The notes: generated by a model from the sequence alone, not told the origin. Positions 1 to 9,063 are shown, numbered from the stretch's first letter. The stretch is 64,000 nucleotides of DNA from Opitutus terrae PB90-1 (GCF_000019965.1 NC_010571.1:3295001-3359000); one strand, 5' to 3'. Numbers and translations: made by a program.

Positions 1-94
1 CGAGCGGCGGCGGAGCGGCGGGCTCCTCGGCGCAAACGAAGCCGGTGAAAGCGGCGAGGATCAGGGCGAACACACGAGCGGTGAAGCGGGACAT
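1..94 (-). CDS. N-terminal fragment of an exported protein (cut by window edge)
   Basis: An open frame starts with ATG at 94 and runs leftward out of the window. The 31 visible residues form a Sec signal peptide: MSRF with a basic start, a hydrophobic core (VFALILAAFTGF) and a probable cleavage site after VCA, followed by an acidic, Pro/Ala-rich stretch. The mature protein lies outside the window, so nothing can be said about its function. Confidence 0.6.
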   Translation of the reverse strand, partial: MSRFTARVFALILAAFTGFVCAEEPAAPPPL

Positions 95-653
95 GAGAGG
101 AAGAGCCGTCAAAGTGAGGGGGAGAACACGAGCGGTGTCGAAAAGTTACTCGCTGGCGGCGCCGTGATGACGCCAATGACCCGATCCGGGAACTCGCTCG
201 ACATGGCGCGTGAGACGGGGCGCGGGGCAGAAAGTTTCACCGGCGAAAGTCGGACCGCACGGGCCGTTGGCGCAGGAGCGACCTAGCGCGGGGACGAGAC
301 GATGCGGGTGCCTCGGCTCAAAATGCGAGAAAGGTGTACGGGCCGGGCTCATGAGGCCGCAAAATCTCGGGGGAACGCGCGGCGGATTCGAGAGCAAACG
401 TGGTGAACGGTCCGGCCCTCAGATGAACGGCGCGACGCTTGGCGCAGCGGCGCGCTCGGGCGCACCGAAAACAAAGGGCCGGCAGAGGCCGGCCCTGAGC
501 TGAACGGATAATGCCCGGGCGGAAATCCGCGGGCATGAGGGCGCATCTCGCTTCCTGCAAACCCACGGGCGAGACGCCCGTCCCACGTGGCATGGGCGTT
601 CCGCCCAGGTCGGAAAAATGAGATGCTCCGCGGGCGTGGCAGAGGGTCGCGGT
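95..653. other. Intergenic region with GC-rich palindromes
   Basis: 559 bases with no convincing gene; the short open frames on both strands lack start context and have repeat-like composition. It holds a GGGCCGGC/GCCGGCCC hairpin (476-495) and, near 567-610, a REP-like palindrome built around ACGGGCGAGACGCCCGT. The same palindrome family recurs near 2450-2517 and 40862-40885. Confidence 0.6.
471..495 (-). terminator. Possible rho-independent terminator downstream of the PpiD-like gene
   Basis: Stem GGGCCGGC (476-483) and GCCGGCCC (488-495) with a 4-base loop. On the minus strand the stem is followed by a T-rich run (complement of AAAACAAA). It lies about 160 bases beyond the stop at 654, which is rather far. 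Confidence 0.4.
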
Positions 654-2315
654 TTACTGCGGGGTCGGCTCGGATTTCTTGAGCTCCTCGGTGACCACCT
701 CGTTCAGATATGCGCTGGCGCCGACGCGGCCGGTGGCCATGGCGAGCTGGGTGCGCGCCGCGGCAAACTGAGGATTGGCCTCCGACGCCTCGGGCACCTT
801 TTTGTCGGCCGCGTAGACGATCAGCCCGTGTTCGCGCGCGATCATCATGTCCAAAACTTGGCCCTTATCGAGCCGCTCGAGGGCACCGTAAACCGTGTAG
901 TCGAGATCCTGCGGCGGCTGCCGGCGCGTGAAGGGTGCGAGCATCTTCGCCTCGATCTTCACGGTGTTCGCGCTGGCGGCGGCGGCCACCGCATCGGTGA
1001 AGTTGGCGCCGGCCTTGACCCGGCTCTCGATCGCGCTGCGGATCGTGCGGCCGAGTTCGACGAAGCGCTTGCGCTTCTCACTCTCGCGGTAATCGGCGAG
1101 GACCTGCTCGCGTACCTCGACGAAGGCGGGTTTGCGGGAGGGTTGCAGGTCCTGCCAGAAGAGCACGACAGAACCCGTCGGAGCCGTGAGCGCATCGGAG
1201 ATCCTATGGTTGGGACCGAGCTTGAACGCTTCGCCGGCGATTTCCTGGCTGCCGCCGAATTCGGCGGGACCGGCTTCGCGCGTGAACGGCGCGAGCGACT
1301 TCAGCGTGATGCCCTGCGCGGCGAGGTAGCTGGTGAACTCGGGGATGCCGGGCTTCAGCTTTTTCTCGAACAGCGAGTAGGCGAAGTCAGAGGCGTTCTT
1401 CGCCGCGATCCGGCGGGCGCGTTCCTGCTTGAGCGCGGCTTCCACCTGGGGCCGCACGGCGGCGTAATCCACGGCGGGATCGGTCTTGGCGGGCGCCTTG
1501 GCGTCGGCGGCCGGCTTGGGGAAACGCGCCGGGTTCGCGTCGTAGAAGGCGCGCACCTCGGCCTCGGTCACCTGGATCGTCGGCAAAATGGCCTGCAGCG
1601 AAAACTCGGCATAATCGACGACGACGCGCGGCGGGATCTCGTAGCGAAACGCGTTCTCCTCGTAAAACTTGGTCAGGAGCTCGTCGGTCGCGGGAATCGT
1701 GGGATTGAAGCCCGCATAGTCGATCGTGGCGACGCCGAGCGTCCAGCTCGCGTCGGCCTGTTCGAGCTGCATCCGGACCTCGGCCGGCAGCACGTAGCCA
1801 GGCCCGGCGATCAGCCGCTGCACTTTGTTGATGCGCACGTCGTCGGAGAGGACGCGGGTGACACTGGCTTCGTTGAAACCGGCGCGGTTCGATTTCAGGG
1901 AATCACGGAACGTGGCGTAACGCTGCGCGTCGAACTGGCCGTCGGCGCCCGCGAAGATGCGCAGCGACTTGATCGCGTCAGTGATCTCCTGCTGGGTCGC
2001 CGGGGGAAGGTGCAGCTGCTCGGCGAGCTGGAGCGAGGCGGCGCGCTGGAACGCGTAATCCTGGAGCTCCGCGCCGTCGACCGGATAGCCCATTTGCAGC
2101 TGGGCGCTGAGTCCGGCGTCGCCGAAGAGCCGCGCCTGATCCTCGGCCGAGCCGAGATTGTAGCCGAAGACCCGGCGTTCGAGCACCTGCCGCTCCGCGT
2201 GCGTGCCGGAAGAAGGATTGAACACCCACACCAGCGGGATCGCCATCGCGCCCAGGACGAGCAGGAAGATCACTTTGAAGTGGCGGTGGAAATATTTCTG
2301 GATCCAGGAAATCAT
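654..2315 (-). CDS. Membrane-anchored SurA/PpiD-like peptidyl-prolyl isomerase family protein
   Basis: 553 residues from ATG at 2315. This start is chosen because the frame then opens directly with a PpiD-like anchor: MISWIQKYFHRHFKVIFLL plus one hydrophobic segment (about residues 12-32). The rest is an extracytoplasmic chaperone-like domain: a SurA_N-type helical region (about 50-200), then a central region where PpiD carries parvulin modules. The parvulin signature is weak here, so the protein may be a holdase without isomerase activity. Expected role is folding of exported proteins at the inner membrane of a Gram-negative cell. The stop is TAA at 654. The next minus-strand gene ends 200 bases upstream, so it probably has its own promoter. 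Family assignment is by overall architecture, not by catalytic residues. Confidence 0.65.
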   Translation of the reverse strand: MISWIQKYFHRHFKVIFLLVLGAMAIPLVWVFNPSSGTHAERQVLERRVFGYNLGSAEDQARLFGDAGLSAQLQMGYPVDGAELQDYAFQRAASLQLAEQLHLPPATQQEITDAIKSLRIFAGADGQFDAQRYATFRDSLKSNRAGFNEASVTRVLSDDVRINKVQRLIAGPGYVLPAEVRMQLEQADASWTLGVATIDYAGFNPTIPATDELLTKFYEENAFRYEIPPRVVVDYAEFSLQAILPTIQVTEAEVRAFYDANPARFPKPAADAKAPAKTDPAVDYAAVRPQVEAALKQERARRIAAKNASDFAYSLFEKKLKPGIPEFTSYLAAQGITLKSLAPFTREAGPAEFGGSQEIAGEAFKLGPNHRISDALTAPTGSVVLFWQDLQPSRKPAFVEVREQVLADYRESEKRKRFVELGRTIRSAIESRVKAGANFTDAVAAAASANTVKIEAKMLAPFTRRQPPQDLDYTVYGALERLDKGQVLDMMIAREHGLIVYAADKKVPEASEANPQFAAARTQLAMATGRVGASAYLNEVVTEELKKSEPTPQ

Positions 2316-2514
2316 CGGGAGAGAGCCGCCGACGCTAGGTTGGCGCGACGCACTGGCAAGGGTGAAGTGGGTGCGGGGGCCGGGGCGCAGATCCGCTTTT
2401 GAGCGGCGGGAAGGTGGGCTGGTGGCGCGGGGCCGCCTGACGGTGACGTGGCATGGGTGTCTCGCCGTGGTTGCGGCGCGGGGCCCGCGTTCACGGGCGG
2501 GACGCCCGTGCCAC

Positions 2515-4140
2515 TCAGCCGTTCGCGGCCGGAGGTGCGCCGGCGCCGTCCGGAAGCCGCGGCGCGTCGAACGGATGTTCCGCAAGCAGGTCCTCCAGCG
2601 ACTTCGAGAAAAAATCGCTTTCGGTCGTATGGGTGACGGCCTGCCGGTAATGGGCGACGACCGGATCGATATGCTCCAGCGCGCCGACCATGGGGTTGTC
2701 GCCAAAATCGTCATCGAGCCGCTTGAAGTCGCGCAGCGTGATCCGGTTCAGCGGTCGCGCGGGTTGATAGCGCAGGTCCGTGGGGTCGTCGGGTGTCCGC
2801 GGGGGGACCGCGGTCACGAGCTGCAGGTCGGCCAACCGGTTGAGGCACTCGTTGAGAATCTGGGTCGGCACCTTGATCATCTCGCCGAGTTCGGAGGTGG
2901 TCATCGGGGGGCGGCAGTCGCGAAACCGCCGGCAGATCGTCAGCAGGACCACCAGCAGCAATCGCTCGCGCATCGATTGCGAGAGGTTGCCCCAGGCGGC
3001 CTGGCTGTTGCGGAAATGGACGTTCTGGACCGCGTAGCTGATCTGGCCGCCGATCAGCACGTAGAGCCAGAAGATGTACAAGCCGAACATCATCACCAGC
3101 GGCAGGCCCAGCGAGCCGTAGAGGCTTTCGGTGAGGATCACGCGTCGCACATAAAGGAACGCGAGATAATGGTTCAGCATCAGCAGCGCGGCGACGACGA
3201 TCGCGCCGGTGAACGCCGAGCGCCAGAACACGCGGGTGTGCGGAATGACCCGGTAGAAAATCGTGAGCAGCAGCGCTACGAGCGTGAACGAAAGCGCGGG
3301 CAGCGACCATTGCAGCATCGCGGCCATTTGCGCGGAGAACGGCAGGTCGGCGAGGGCGTTGTTGAATACGCTGAAGAACGCGCCGGCACTCAACAGCGTC
3401 ACGGAGGCGAAGAACAGCACGGCGCCCAGCGTGAGCGTGGTCCAGTAGTACACGATCCGCATCAGCACGCCGCGACCGCTGCGCACGCCCCAGATCTCGT
3501 TGAACGTGTCCTCGACCGTTTTGAACAGCAGCAGCACGATGATCACCAAGCCGAAGAAGCCGACCGTACCCGCCGACCCGGAGCGGCCCTGGTTGATGAA
3601 GTTGTTCATCATCTGCACGAGGCGGGGATTGAGCCGGACGTCGGGGAAGGGCCGGGCTTCCAACCGGGGCGGCGCGGGCGCCGTCGGGGCAGCGGTCGGC
3701 GCGGCGGAGGCGGAGCCTGGGTGCGCGGGCGTCTCGCCCGCAGCTTCGACCGGAGCGGGCGAGACGCGCGCGCTCCCGGCAGGTCGTGACGCGCGCTCCT
3801 CGTCGAGCCGGCTGTATTGGCCGACCTGCGGCGCGACGAAGTTGATGAGGCGGCTCAGCGCGTTGGCGGCGAGATTCGGATCATCCTTGTTGAGGGCGAA
3901 GCCGGCGATCAGGACGGTGAGTGCGACCAGCGGACCCAGGCCGAGAAGGGAGCTGAAGCTCAGTGCGGCGGCGCGGCTGGCGGCCTTCGTTTCGCAGAAA
4001 ACCGTCCATGTGATCGAGACGATCCGCAGCAGCGCGTAGAGCATGCCGCGCGGCGTACGCTCCTGCAACTGGCCGGGCTGCCAGATTTCCTTGCGGTACA
4101 AGGCCAGGAATCGTCGCCAGCGATCAGCCAGACGGAACAT
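2515..4140 (-). CDS. YihY/BrkB-type inner-membrane protein with C-terminal winged-helix-like tail
   Basis: 541 residues from ATG at 4140 (MFRLADRWRRFL); a longer in-frame start overlaps the upstream gene and is rejected. The N-terminal two thirds match the YihY/BrkB (formerly 'ribonuclease BN') membrane family: a segment with ALSFSSLLGLGPLV, then a cluster of membrane helices with the GSLGLPLVMMFGLYIFWLY region and a typical GGQISYAVQN exit. The cytoplasmic tail (about 385-540) resembles the winged-helix extension of some members. Unusual: residues of about 115-165 are a Pro/Ala-rich insertion whose DNA (about 3717-3790) contains GCGGGCGTCTCGCCCGC palindromes of the same type as the intergenic repeats. 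Molecular function is not established for this family. Confidence 0.8.
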   Translation of the reverse strand: MFRLADRWRRFLALYRKEIWQPGQLQERTPRGMLYALLRIVSITWTVFCETKAASRAAALSFSSLLGLGPLVALTVLIAGFALNKDDPNLAANALSRLINFVAPQVGQYSRLDEERASRPAGSARVSPAPVEAAGETPAHPGSASAAPTAAPTAPAPPRLEARPFPDVRLNPRLVQMMNNFINQGRSGSAGTVGFFGLVIIVLLLFKTVEDTFNEIWGVRSGRGVLMRIVYYWTTLTLGAVLFFASVTLLSAGAFFSVFNNALADLPFSAQMAAMLQWSLPALSFTLVALLLTIFYRVIPHTRVFWRSAFTGAIVVAALLMLNHYLAFLYVRRVILTESLYGSLGLPLVMMFGLYIFWLYVLIGGQISYAVQNVHFRNSQAAWGNLSQSMRERLLLVVLLTICRRFRDCRPPMTTSELGEMIKVPTQILNECLNRLADLQLVTAVPPRTPDDPTDLRYQPARPLNRITLRDFKRLDDDFGDNPMVGALEHIDPVVAHYRQAVTHTTESDFFSKSLEDLLAEHPFDAPRLPDGAGAPPAANG

Positions 4141-4162
4141 GGCGAAACGCTGTCCGGCTGCG

Positions 4163-4912
4163 TCAGGAGAGCAAATGCAGCGCGACGAAGGCGAACCCAC
4201 CGACGGCCAGGACCGCGGCGATGAGTACGGGCAGCAGGCTGACGGCTACGGTGCAGCCGAACAGCCCGACGGAGGCGGCGGTGCAGGCGAGGAAGGGCAG
4301 CGCCTGGCCCTGTGTCCAAAAAATGAAGCCGAGAAAACCGAGGCCGAGAGCGGCGCGGAAACGCACCAGCGGATAAACCGAGACGACGCCGAGCACCAAC
4401 ATCACGGCGAGCAGCAGGTCGATCGCGCCGAGGATAACCAGCGGCTGCGCGAGGATCTTGCTCACGGCCATCGACGTGATCGCCTCCGTGGCGGGCAGCA
4501 TCTCGCCGGCCGCGGCGAGCACGAGCGCGACGATGGCGGACCACCGTCCGATCGCGGCGGCGCGCGCCATGGCGAGGATGGGGTCGCGTTTGTCCTTCGT
4601 GTCCGCGGTCCGGCCTTCGGCGGCCGCCAGCATGTCATTGACGGTGATCGGGGCGGCGTCGGCCTGCTCCTGGTTCAGCGTGTTGAGCTGCTGTTTTGCG
4701 CGGACGGAGAGCTTCTTCTTTTCGGGAAACAGCAGCGACCGCACCTCGGCATTGGTTTCGATCGCCGTCCACTGCTCGGTGGTGGCGTCGTAGAAAAGCG
4801 TCGCGGGGGTGACTTGGCCGGATTCGGCGAGGGAGGTAAGCTGCTCGAGGTTGAACGGCCCACGGGCTTCGGTATCTGTCTCGCCACGAATGTAGAATTC
4901 CTGCGTCGCCAT
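4163..4912 (-). CDS. GYF_2 (DUF4339) domain membrane protein
   Basis: 249 residues from ATG at 4912 (MATQEFYIRGE). The N-terminal 60 residues form a GYF_2/DUF4339 module: FYIRG, GPFNLEQLTSLAESGQV, TLFYDATTEQWTAI. A linker rich in charged residues follows, then four or five hydrophobic segments (about residues 120-249). This is a common layout in PVC and Bacteroidetes bacteria, where the GYF-like domain is thought to bind peptides near the membrane; the role is unknown. It ends 22 bases before the start of the YihY-type gene on the same strand, so the two are probably co-transcribed. Confidence 0.75.
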   Translation of the reverse strand: MATQEFYIRGETDTEARGPFNLEQLTSLAESGQVTPATLFYDATTEQWTAIETNAEVRSLLFPEKKKLSVRAKQQLNTLNQEQADAAPITVNDMLAAAEGRTADTKDKRDPILAMARAAAIGRWSAIVALVLAAAGEMLPATEAITSMAVSKILAQPLVILGAIDLLLAVMLVLGVVSVYPLVRFRAALGLGFLGFIFWTQGQALPFLACTAASVGLFGCTVAVSLLPVLIAAVLAVGGFAFVALHLLS

Positions 4913-4969
4913 GGAGTGCGACGCTGGCGCGAGCCGGCGGAAGCGGCAAGCGATTAGTGGGGGGCGAGC

Positions 4970-5192
4970 GAGTCGAGAGCTGAGAGTCCAGAGCTGAGAG
5001 CTGATAGGAGTTGAGAGTTGAGGGATGAGAGTTGAGAGGCAGAGCGCTTGTCGATCGAGCGGACCAGGTCGCGTGGATCTTCCCAACAACGCCGCAGCCC
5101 GCGCTGCTCCGCTCCTCCTCTCAACTCTCAACACTCATCTCTCAACTCACTCCTCACTCCGGCTCAGCTCTAGACTCTGGACTCTAGACTCC
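4970..5192. repeat. Long imperfect inverted repeat of GAGAGTTGAGAG-type sequence
   Basis: The purine-rich left arm (about 4970-5040) carries repeated GAGAGCTGAGAG and GAGAGTTGAG units. The pyrimidine-rich right arm (about 5112-5192) is its imperfect reverse complement (CTCAACTCTCAAC, CTCTAGACTCTGGACTC). The two arms flank about 70 bases. It fills the space between argS and the GYF gene. It could form a large cruciform or RNA hairpin; no coding function is visible. Confidence 0.6.
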
Positions 5193-5196
5193 TTCG

Positions 5197-6969
5197 TCAC
5201 ATCCGCGTCAGCGGACGGAGGCCGAGCAGGCGCAGGCCGGTTTCGAGGATCAACAGCGTGCGCGAGCATAGCAGCAGCCGGCGCGCGCGAATGACGGGAT
5301 CGTCGACCAGTACGCGATCGGCGTTGTTGAACGTGCTGTAGTCGCCGGCGAGTTCGAACAGGTAGAGCGAGAGGAAGTGCGGCCGGAGCGTTTCAGTCGC
5401 GAGCCGGACGGCGTCGGGGAATTTCAGCAGCTTGCGCGCGAGCGCGATCTCGGTGGGCGTTTCGGGCTCCGTCGCGGCCGACTCCGTGGCGGGCTCGCCG
5501 GGCGTGGCGCCGGCCTTGCGGAAAATGGAGTGAATCCGCGCGACGGCGTACAGCAGGTATGGCGCGGTGTTGCCCTCGAGGCTGAGCATTTTCTCCCAGG
5601 AAAACACGTAGTTGCTGCTGCGATTCTGCGACAGGTCGGCGTACTGCACCGCGCCGACGCCGACGGCTTCGGCGATCGCGCGCCGCTCGTCCTCGGGGAG
5701 CTCGGGATTTTTTTCGGAGACGATCGCGAACGCGCGTTCGACCGCCTCGTCGAGCAGGGCCTTGAGCTTGATCGTGCCGCCGTCGCGGGTCTTCAGTGCC
5801 TTGCCGTCCTCGCCCGTGACCGCGCCGAAGGTGACGTGATGCAGCTGCGGCAGCCGGTAGCCTTTCGCGGCGAACCATTTTTTCACGGTGAGAAACAGCT
5901 GCTCGAAATGATCGGACTGGCGGAAATCGGTCACGATCACGATGCCATCGGCCTGGAAGTGCTCCGTCCGATACAACGCAGTGGCGAGGTCGGTCGAGGC
6001 GTAGCCGCTGGCGCCGTCGGCCTTGCGGACCATGAACGGATTGGGCCGCTCGGCGTTGCGACTGAAGCGCGGATGCTCGTCATGGAAGACGACCAGCGCG
6101 CCGTCGCTGTTTTCGGCGAGGCCGATGTCGGTGAGTTCGCCATACACGCGCTCGACCTTGTCGTTGTAGAAGCTTTCGCCGAGGTGGTGATCGAAGTGGA
6201 TGCCGAGCCGGTCGTAGATCTGCTGGAACGCGCCGAGGCTGACCTCGCTGAATTTTTTCCAGAGCGCGACGTTTTCGGGGTCGCCGGACTGCAGTTTGAC
6301 GAGCTCGCGTTTCGCCTCCTCGAGTTCGGGCGAGCCCTCGGGGGTGGCGTGGTGTCCGAGCTTGTAGAGCCGTTCGAGCTCCTCGATCGGATCGGCGGCG
6401 AGCGCGGCGGGATCGGCCCAGCGCTTGTAGCCGTAGATGAGCTTGCCGAACTGCGTGCCCCAGTCGCCGAGGTGGTTGTCGCGGATCACGCGCGCGCCGG
6501 TGAAAGCGAGGAGCCGGCAAATCGCCTCGCCGATGACGGCGGAGCGGAGATGGCCGACGTGCATCTGCTTGGCCGTGTTGGGTGAGCTGTAGTCGACGAC
6601 CCAGGTCTGGCCCGCGTGATCCGCCGCGGCGCCGGCCGCGAGCTGCTCCGCGGTGGCGTAGGTACGCAGCCAGGCGAGCAGGGAACCGGGCGCCAGGGTG
6701 AAGTTGATGAACCCCGGGCCGGCGATGGTGACGCGGGTGGATTGGGTGAATTCGGCGGGCAGCGCGGCGACCAGTTTTTCGGCGAGCGCACGCGGGTTCT
6801 GTTTGCGGGACTTGGCATAGCCGAGGACGCCGTTCGCCTGATAATCGCCGTGTTGCGCGTCCGCGACCCGCACCTCGGGCGAGAAGGCCGCGGCATCGAA
6901 CCCGGCGGCTGCCGCGGCGGATTTGAGAACGCGGTCGAGTTCGTCGACCAGGCTGAACGGGACGTGCAT
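5197..6969 (-). CDS. argS: Arginine--tRNA ligase
   Basis: 590 residues from ATG at 6969 (MHVPFSLVDELD), a normal length for ArgRS. It charges tRNA-Arg with arginine in the cytoplasm. Visible features: an ArgRS N-terminal Add-1-like domain (residues 1-100); the class I HIGH-type motif as HVGHLRSAV at about 135; a loop in the KMSKS position (GKALKTRDGGTIKL); and the C-terminal anticodon-binding helical domain with SSNYVFSWEKMLSLEGNTAP and YLLYAVARIHSI. It ends in LGLRPLTRM, the conserved family terminus. Longer in-frame starts run into repeat DNA upstream and are rejected. It is transcribed alone. Confidence 0.97.
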   Translation of the reverse strand: MHVPFSLVDELDRVLKSAAAAAGFDAAAFSPEVRVADAQHGDYQANGVLGYAKSRKQNPRALAEKLVAALPAEFTQSTRVTIAGPGFINFTLAPGSLLAWLRTYATAEQLAAGAAADHAGQTWVVDYSSPNTAKQMHVGHLRSAVIGEAICRLLAFTGARVIRDNHLGDWGTQFGKLIYGYKRWADPAALAADPIEELERLYKLGHHATPEGSPELEEAKRELVKLQSGDPENVALWKKFSEVSLGAFQQIYDRLGIHFDHHLGESFYNDKVERVYGELTDIGLAENSDGALVVFHDEHPRFSRNAERPNPFMVRKADGASGYASTDLATALYRTEHFQADGIVIVTDFRQSDHFEQLFLTVKKWFAAKGYRLPQLHHVTFGAVTGEDGKALKTRDGGTIKLKALLDEAVERAFAIVSEKNPELPEDERRAIAEAVGVGAVQYADLSQNRSSNYVFSWEKMLSLEGNTAPYLLYAVARIHSIFRKAGATPGEPATESAATEPETPTEIALARKLLKFPDAVRLATETLRPHFLSLYLFELAGDYSTFNNADRVLVDDPVIRARRLLLCSRTLLILETGLRLLGLRPLTRM

Positions 6970-7614
6970 TTCACGACTACACCCGTGCGCCCGGCCGCCG
7001 CGCAAGCTTTTCGACGCAGGCATAGGCGCCTGATGGCTGGATCCGGAGGCCGGCTCGCAGCTCCAACCCACACCCCCCGCCCTTCGGGCACCCCTCTCGA
7101 GAGGGGACTTCGGCTGCGGAGCGTTGGGATCCGCTCTATAAAGACGGGTGGCGTCCCGCGGCCGCGGATCGGAGTGTGTCGACGTGCGTTTTCGCACAGT
7201 CTGGTGAGCAGCGAGGCCGGTGGTGCGTCTGACGCGGTCCTCCCCCTGCGCTCACGCGCAGGGCCACGTCCGAAACTCAGGGTGGCCGCGTCGAGAACTC
7301 TGCGTCGAGATCCAGCGCAGGGCAGCATCGCGCTGATGCAGCCGAGCTGCAGGCGAACGGTGGCGGTGCGTGTGAGCGCCAGGCCCGGAGGCTCGGGGGC
7401 GGCCGTAAGACGCTCCGATTTCACGGGGCGTGCATCGGGAGGGGGCCGGATTGATATGATGCCAACCTGACGTATATTTAGCGCGAAAATCGGCCGGCGA
7501 AATGTGCGCCAAGTCACTGCTCTGGCGGCTTTTTAGCTCGACAATCTGTCATAAGCGGGTTTCCTCGCAAACTTTTACGCTCCGCGGCGCAACGGCCGCC
7601 CAGAATCTACCCAC
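6970..7614. other. Intergenic region between divergent argS and thymidine phosphorylase-like gene
   Basis: 645 bases without a convincing gene. It carries a GC-rich palindromic element near 7075-7110 (CCCCTCTCGAGAGGGG preceded by a CCCGCCCTTCGGGC hairpin), which gives spurious open frames on both strands. Promoters for both divergent genes must lie here; I cannot place a convincing -35/-10 pair. Confidence 0.5.
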
Positions 7615-9000
7615 ATGACGAAACGCACCATTCCGGCCCGCCGGTTCATCAAGCCCACGTTCGAGTATCTGATCGAAAAGAAACGTGACGGCGGCGAGTT
7701 TACGCAAGAGGAGATTCGCTATATCATCGACAGCACGCTCGATGGAGAAATGCCTCAGCATCAACTGGCAGCGTTGATGATGGCGATCTACTTCTCCAAC
7801 ATGTCCGCGCAGGAAACCGCGGATCTCACCGAAGAGATGATGTTGTCGGGCGAGGTCATCGACCTCTCGCATATCGCGAAGCCCAAGATCGACAAGTATT
7901 CGACCGGCGGCGTCGGTGACAAGACCTCGCTCGTGCTCGTGCCGCTGGCGATGGCGAGCGGCGTGATCGTTCCGATGATGTGCGGCGTCGAGCACGACTA
8001 CGTCATCAATACGCTGGAGAAACTCGGGGCATTCCCCGGCTTCAAGGGCCAGATGCCGATCGAGCAGTTCACGAATCAACTGGCCCGGATCGGCGGCGCG
8101 ATCGTGCAGCAAAGCGATGCGCTGGCGCCGGCGGACGCGAAGTTCTATGCGTTGCGGAAAGAAACCGGCACCATCCCGAGCCTGCCGCTGATCACCGGCA
8201 GCGTGCTGTCGAAAAAACTCGCCGAAGGCTCCGAAGGCTTGGTGATCGACGTGAAGTGGGGCAACGGCTCCTTCATCAAGGATCTCGAGCAGGCGAAGCA
8301 GCTCGCGCGTTCGATGACGCGGGTCGGCCGCTCGATGAAGCGCCGCTGCGTCGCGCTGGTCACCGACATGAATCAGCCGCTTGGTGACACGGTGGGCACT
8401 TCGCTCGAAGTCAAGGAGGCGATCCAGTTGCTCAAGGGTGAGGGTCCCGAGGACATGAAGGAACTCGTGCTCAAGCTCGGCATGGAGATCGTGCGGCTCG
8501 CCGGCGTGGCGGGCTCGACGCTCTCCGCCAAGCAGACGGTGCAGCGGCACCTGACCGACGGCTCCGCGCTCCAGAAGTTCAAGGATCTGGTCAAGGCGCA
8601 GGGCGGCGACACGATGTTCATCGACCACCCGGAGAAATTCCCGGCGGCGCGGCACATCCGGAAGCTGCCGGCGCCCAAGCGCGGCTATGTGCATACGATC
8701 AATGCGGCGATGATCGCGCGCGGCGTGCATCTGCTGGGAGCCGGCGTCGAGGCGGCGGCGCCCACGGGCAATCACAATCACGGCGCGCATTCGCACGGCC
8801 ACGCCAAGGTCGACCACGCGGTCGGCGTGTCGGAGATCAAGAAGGTCGGCACGCAGGTGAAGCAGGGCGAGCCGCTGATGATGATTCACTACAACGACGA
8901 GGCGAAGCTCGAGCAGGCGCTGGAGTATTTCAAGAACGCCTACCGGCTGGCGCCGAAGCGCCCGACCCCGCCGCCGCTCATCGTCGAGCGGGTGGCGTAA
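7615..9000 (+). CDS. Divergent thymidine/pyrimidine-nucleoside phosphorylase homologue
   Basis: 461 residues from ATG at 7615. The fold and order are those of the thymidine phosphorylase/AnmK-independent NP-II family: N-terminal helical domain; phosphate loop KYSTGGVGDKTSL (94-106); YALRKETGTIPSLPLITGSV with the Arg, Ser and Lys that in E. coli DeoA contact the base (Arg171, Ser186, Lys190); and a C-terminal alpha/beta domain. Two differences stand out. The phosphate-loop His of DeoA (KHSTGG) is Tyr. The family signature SGRGLGHTGGTLDKLE is replaced by CGVEHDYVINTLEKLG (about 123-138), losing the Gly/Thr loop. A His-rich stretch (NHNHGAHSHGH, about 386-396) is inserted before the C-terminal domain. 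Phosphorolysis of pyrimidine nucleosides is therefore likely but not certain. A strong terminator follows directly. Confidence 0.8.
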   Translation: MTKRTIPARRFIKPTFEYLIEKKRDGGEFTQEEIRYIIDSTLDGEMPQHQLAALMMAIYFSNMSAQETADLTEEMMLSGEVIDLSHIAKPKIDKYSTGGVGDKTSLVLVPLAMASGVIVPMMCGVEHDYVINTLEKLGAFPGFKGQMPIEQFTNQLARIGGAIVQQSDALAPADAKFYALRKETGTIPSLPLITGSVLSKKLAEGSEGLVIDVKWGNGSFIKDLEQAKQLARSMTRVGRSMKRRCVALVTDMNQPLGDTVGTSLEVKEAIQLLKGEGPEDMKELVLKLGMEIVRLAGVAGSTLSAKQTVQRHLTDGSALQKFKDLVKAQGGDTMFIDHPEKFPAARHIRKLPAPKRGYVHTINAAMIARGVHLLGAGVEAAAPTGNHNHGAHSHGHAKVDHAVGVSEIKKVGTQVKQGEPLMMIHYNDEAKLEQALEYFKNAYRLAPKRPTPPPLIVERVA

Positions 9001-9031
9001 GCCAGGTTCCACTCAGCACCAACACACTCGC

Positions 9032-9061
9032 AGGCCGACCGGATCGCCGGTCGGCCTTTTT
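9032..9061 (+). terminator. Rho-independent terminator of the thymidine phosphorylase-like gene
   Basis: Perfect 11-bp stem (AGGCCGACCGG at 9032-9042, CCGGTCGGCCT at 9047-9057), loop ATCG, then TTTT. It begins 32 bases after the stop codon. Confidence 0.9.
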
Positions 9062-9063
9062 AT

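Noticed and set aside
618-2402. Long plus-strand open frames (for example 618-2402 and 2203-3789) opposite the PpiD-like and YihY-type genes
   Set aside because: Their products are Arg/Gly/Glu-rich with no signal, helix or motif order, as expected for antisense frames in high-GC DNA; the minus-strand genes have clear motifs.
6616-7470. Plus-strand frame spanning the argS start and the intergenic region
   Set aside because: It is a shadow of argS that runs into palindromic repeat DNA; no recognisable protein features.
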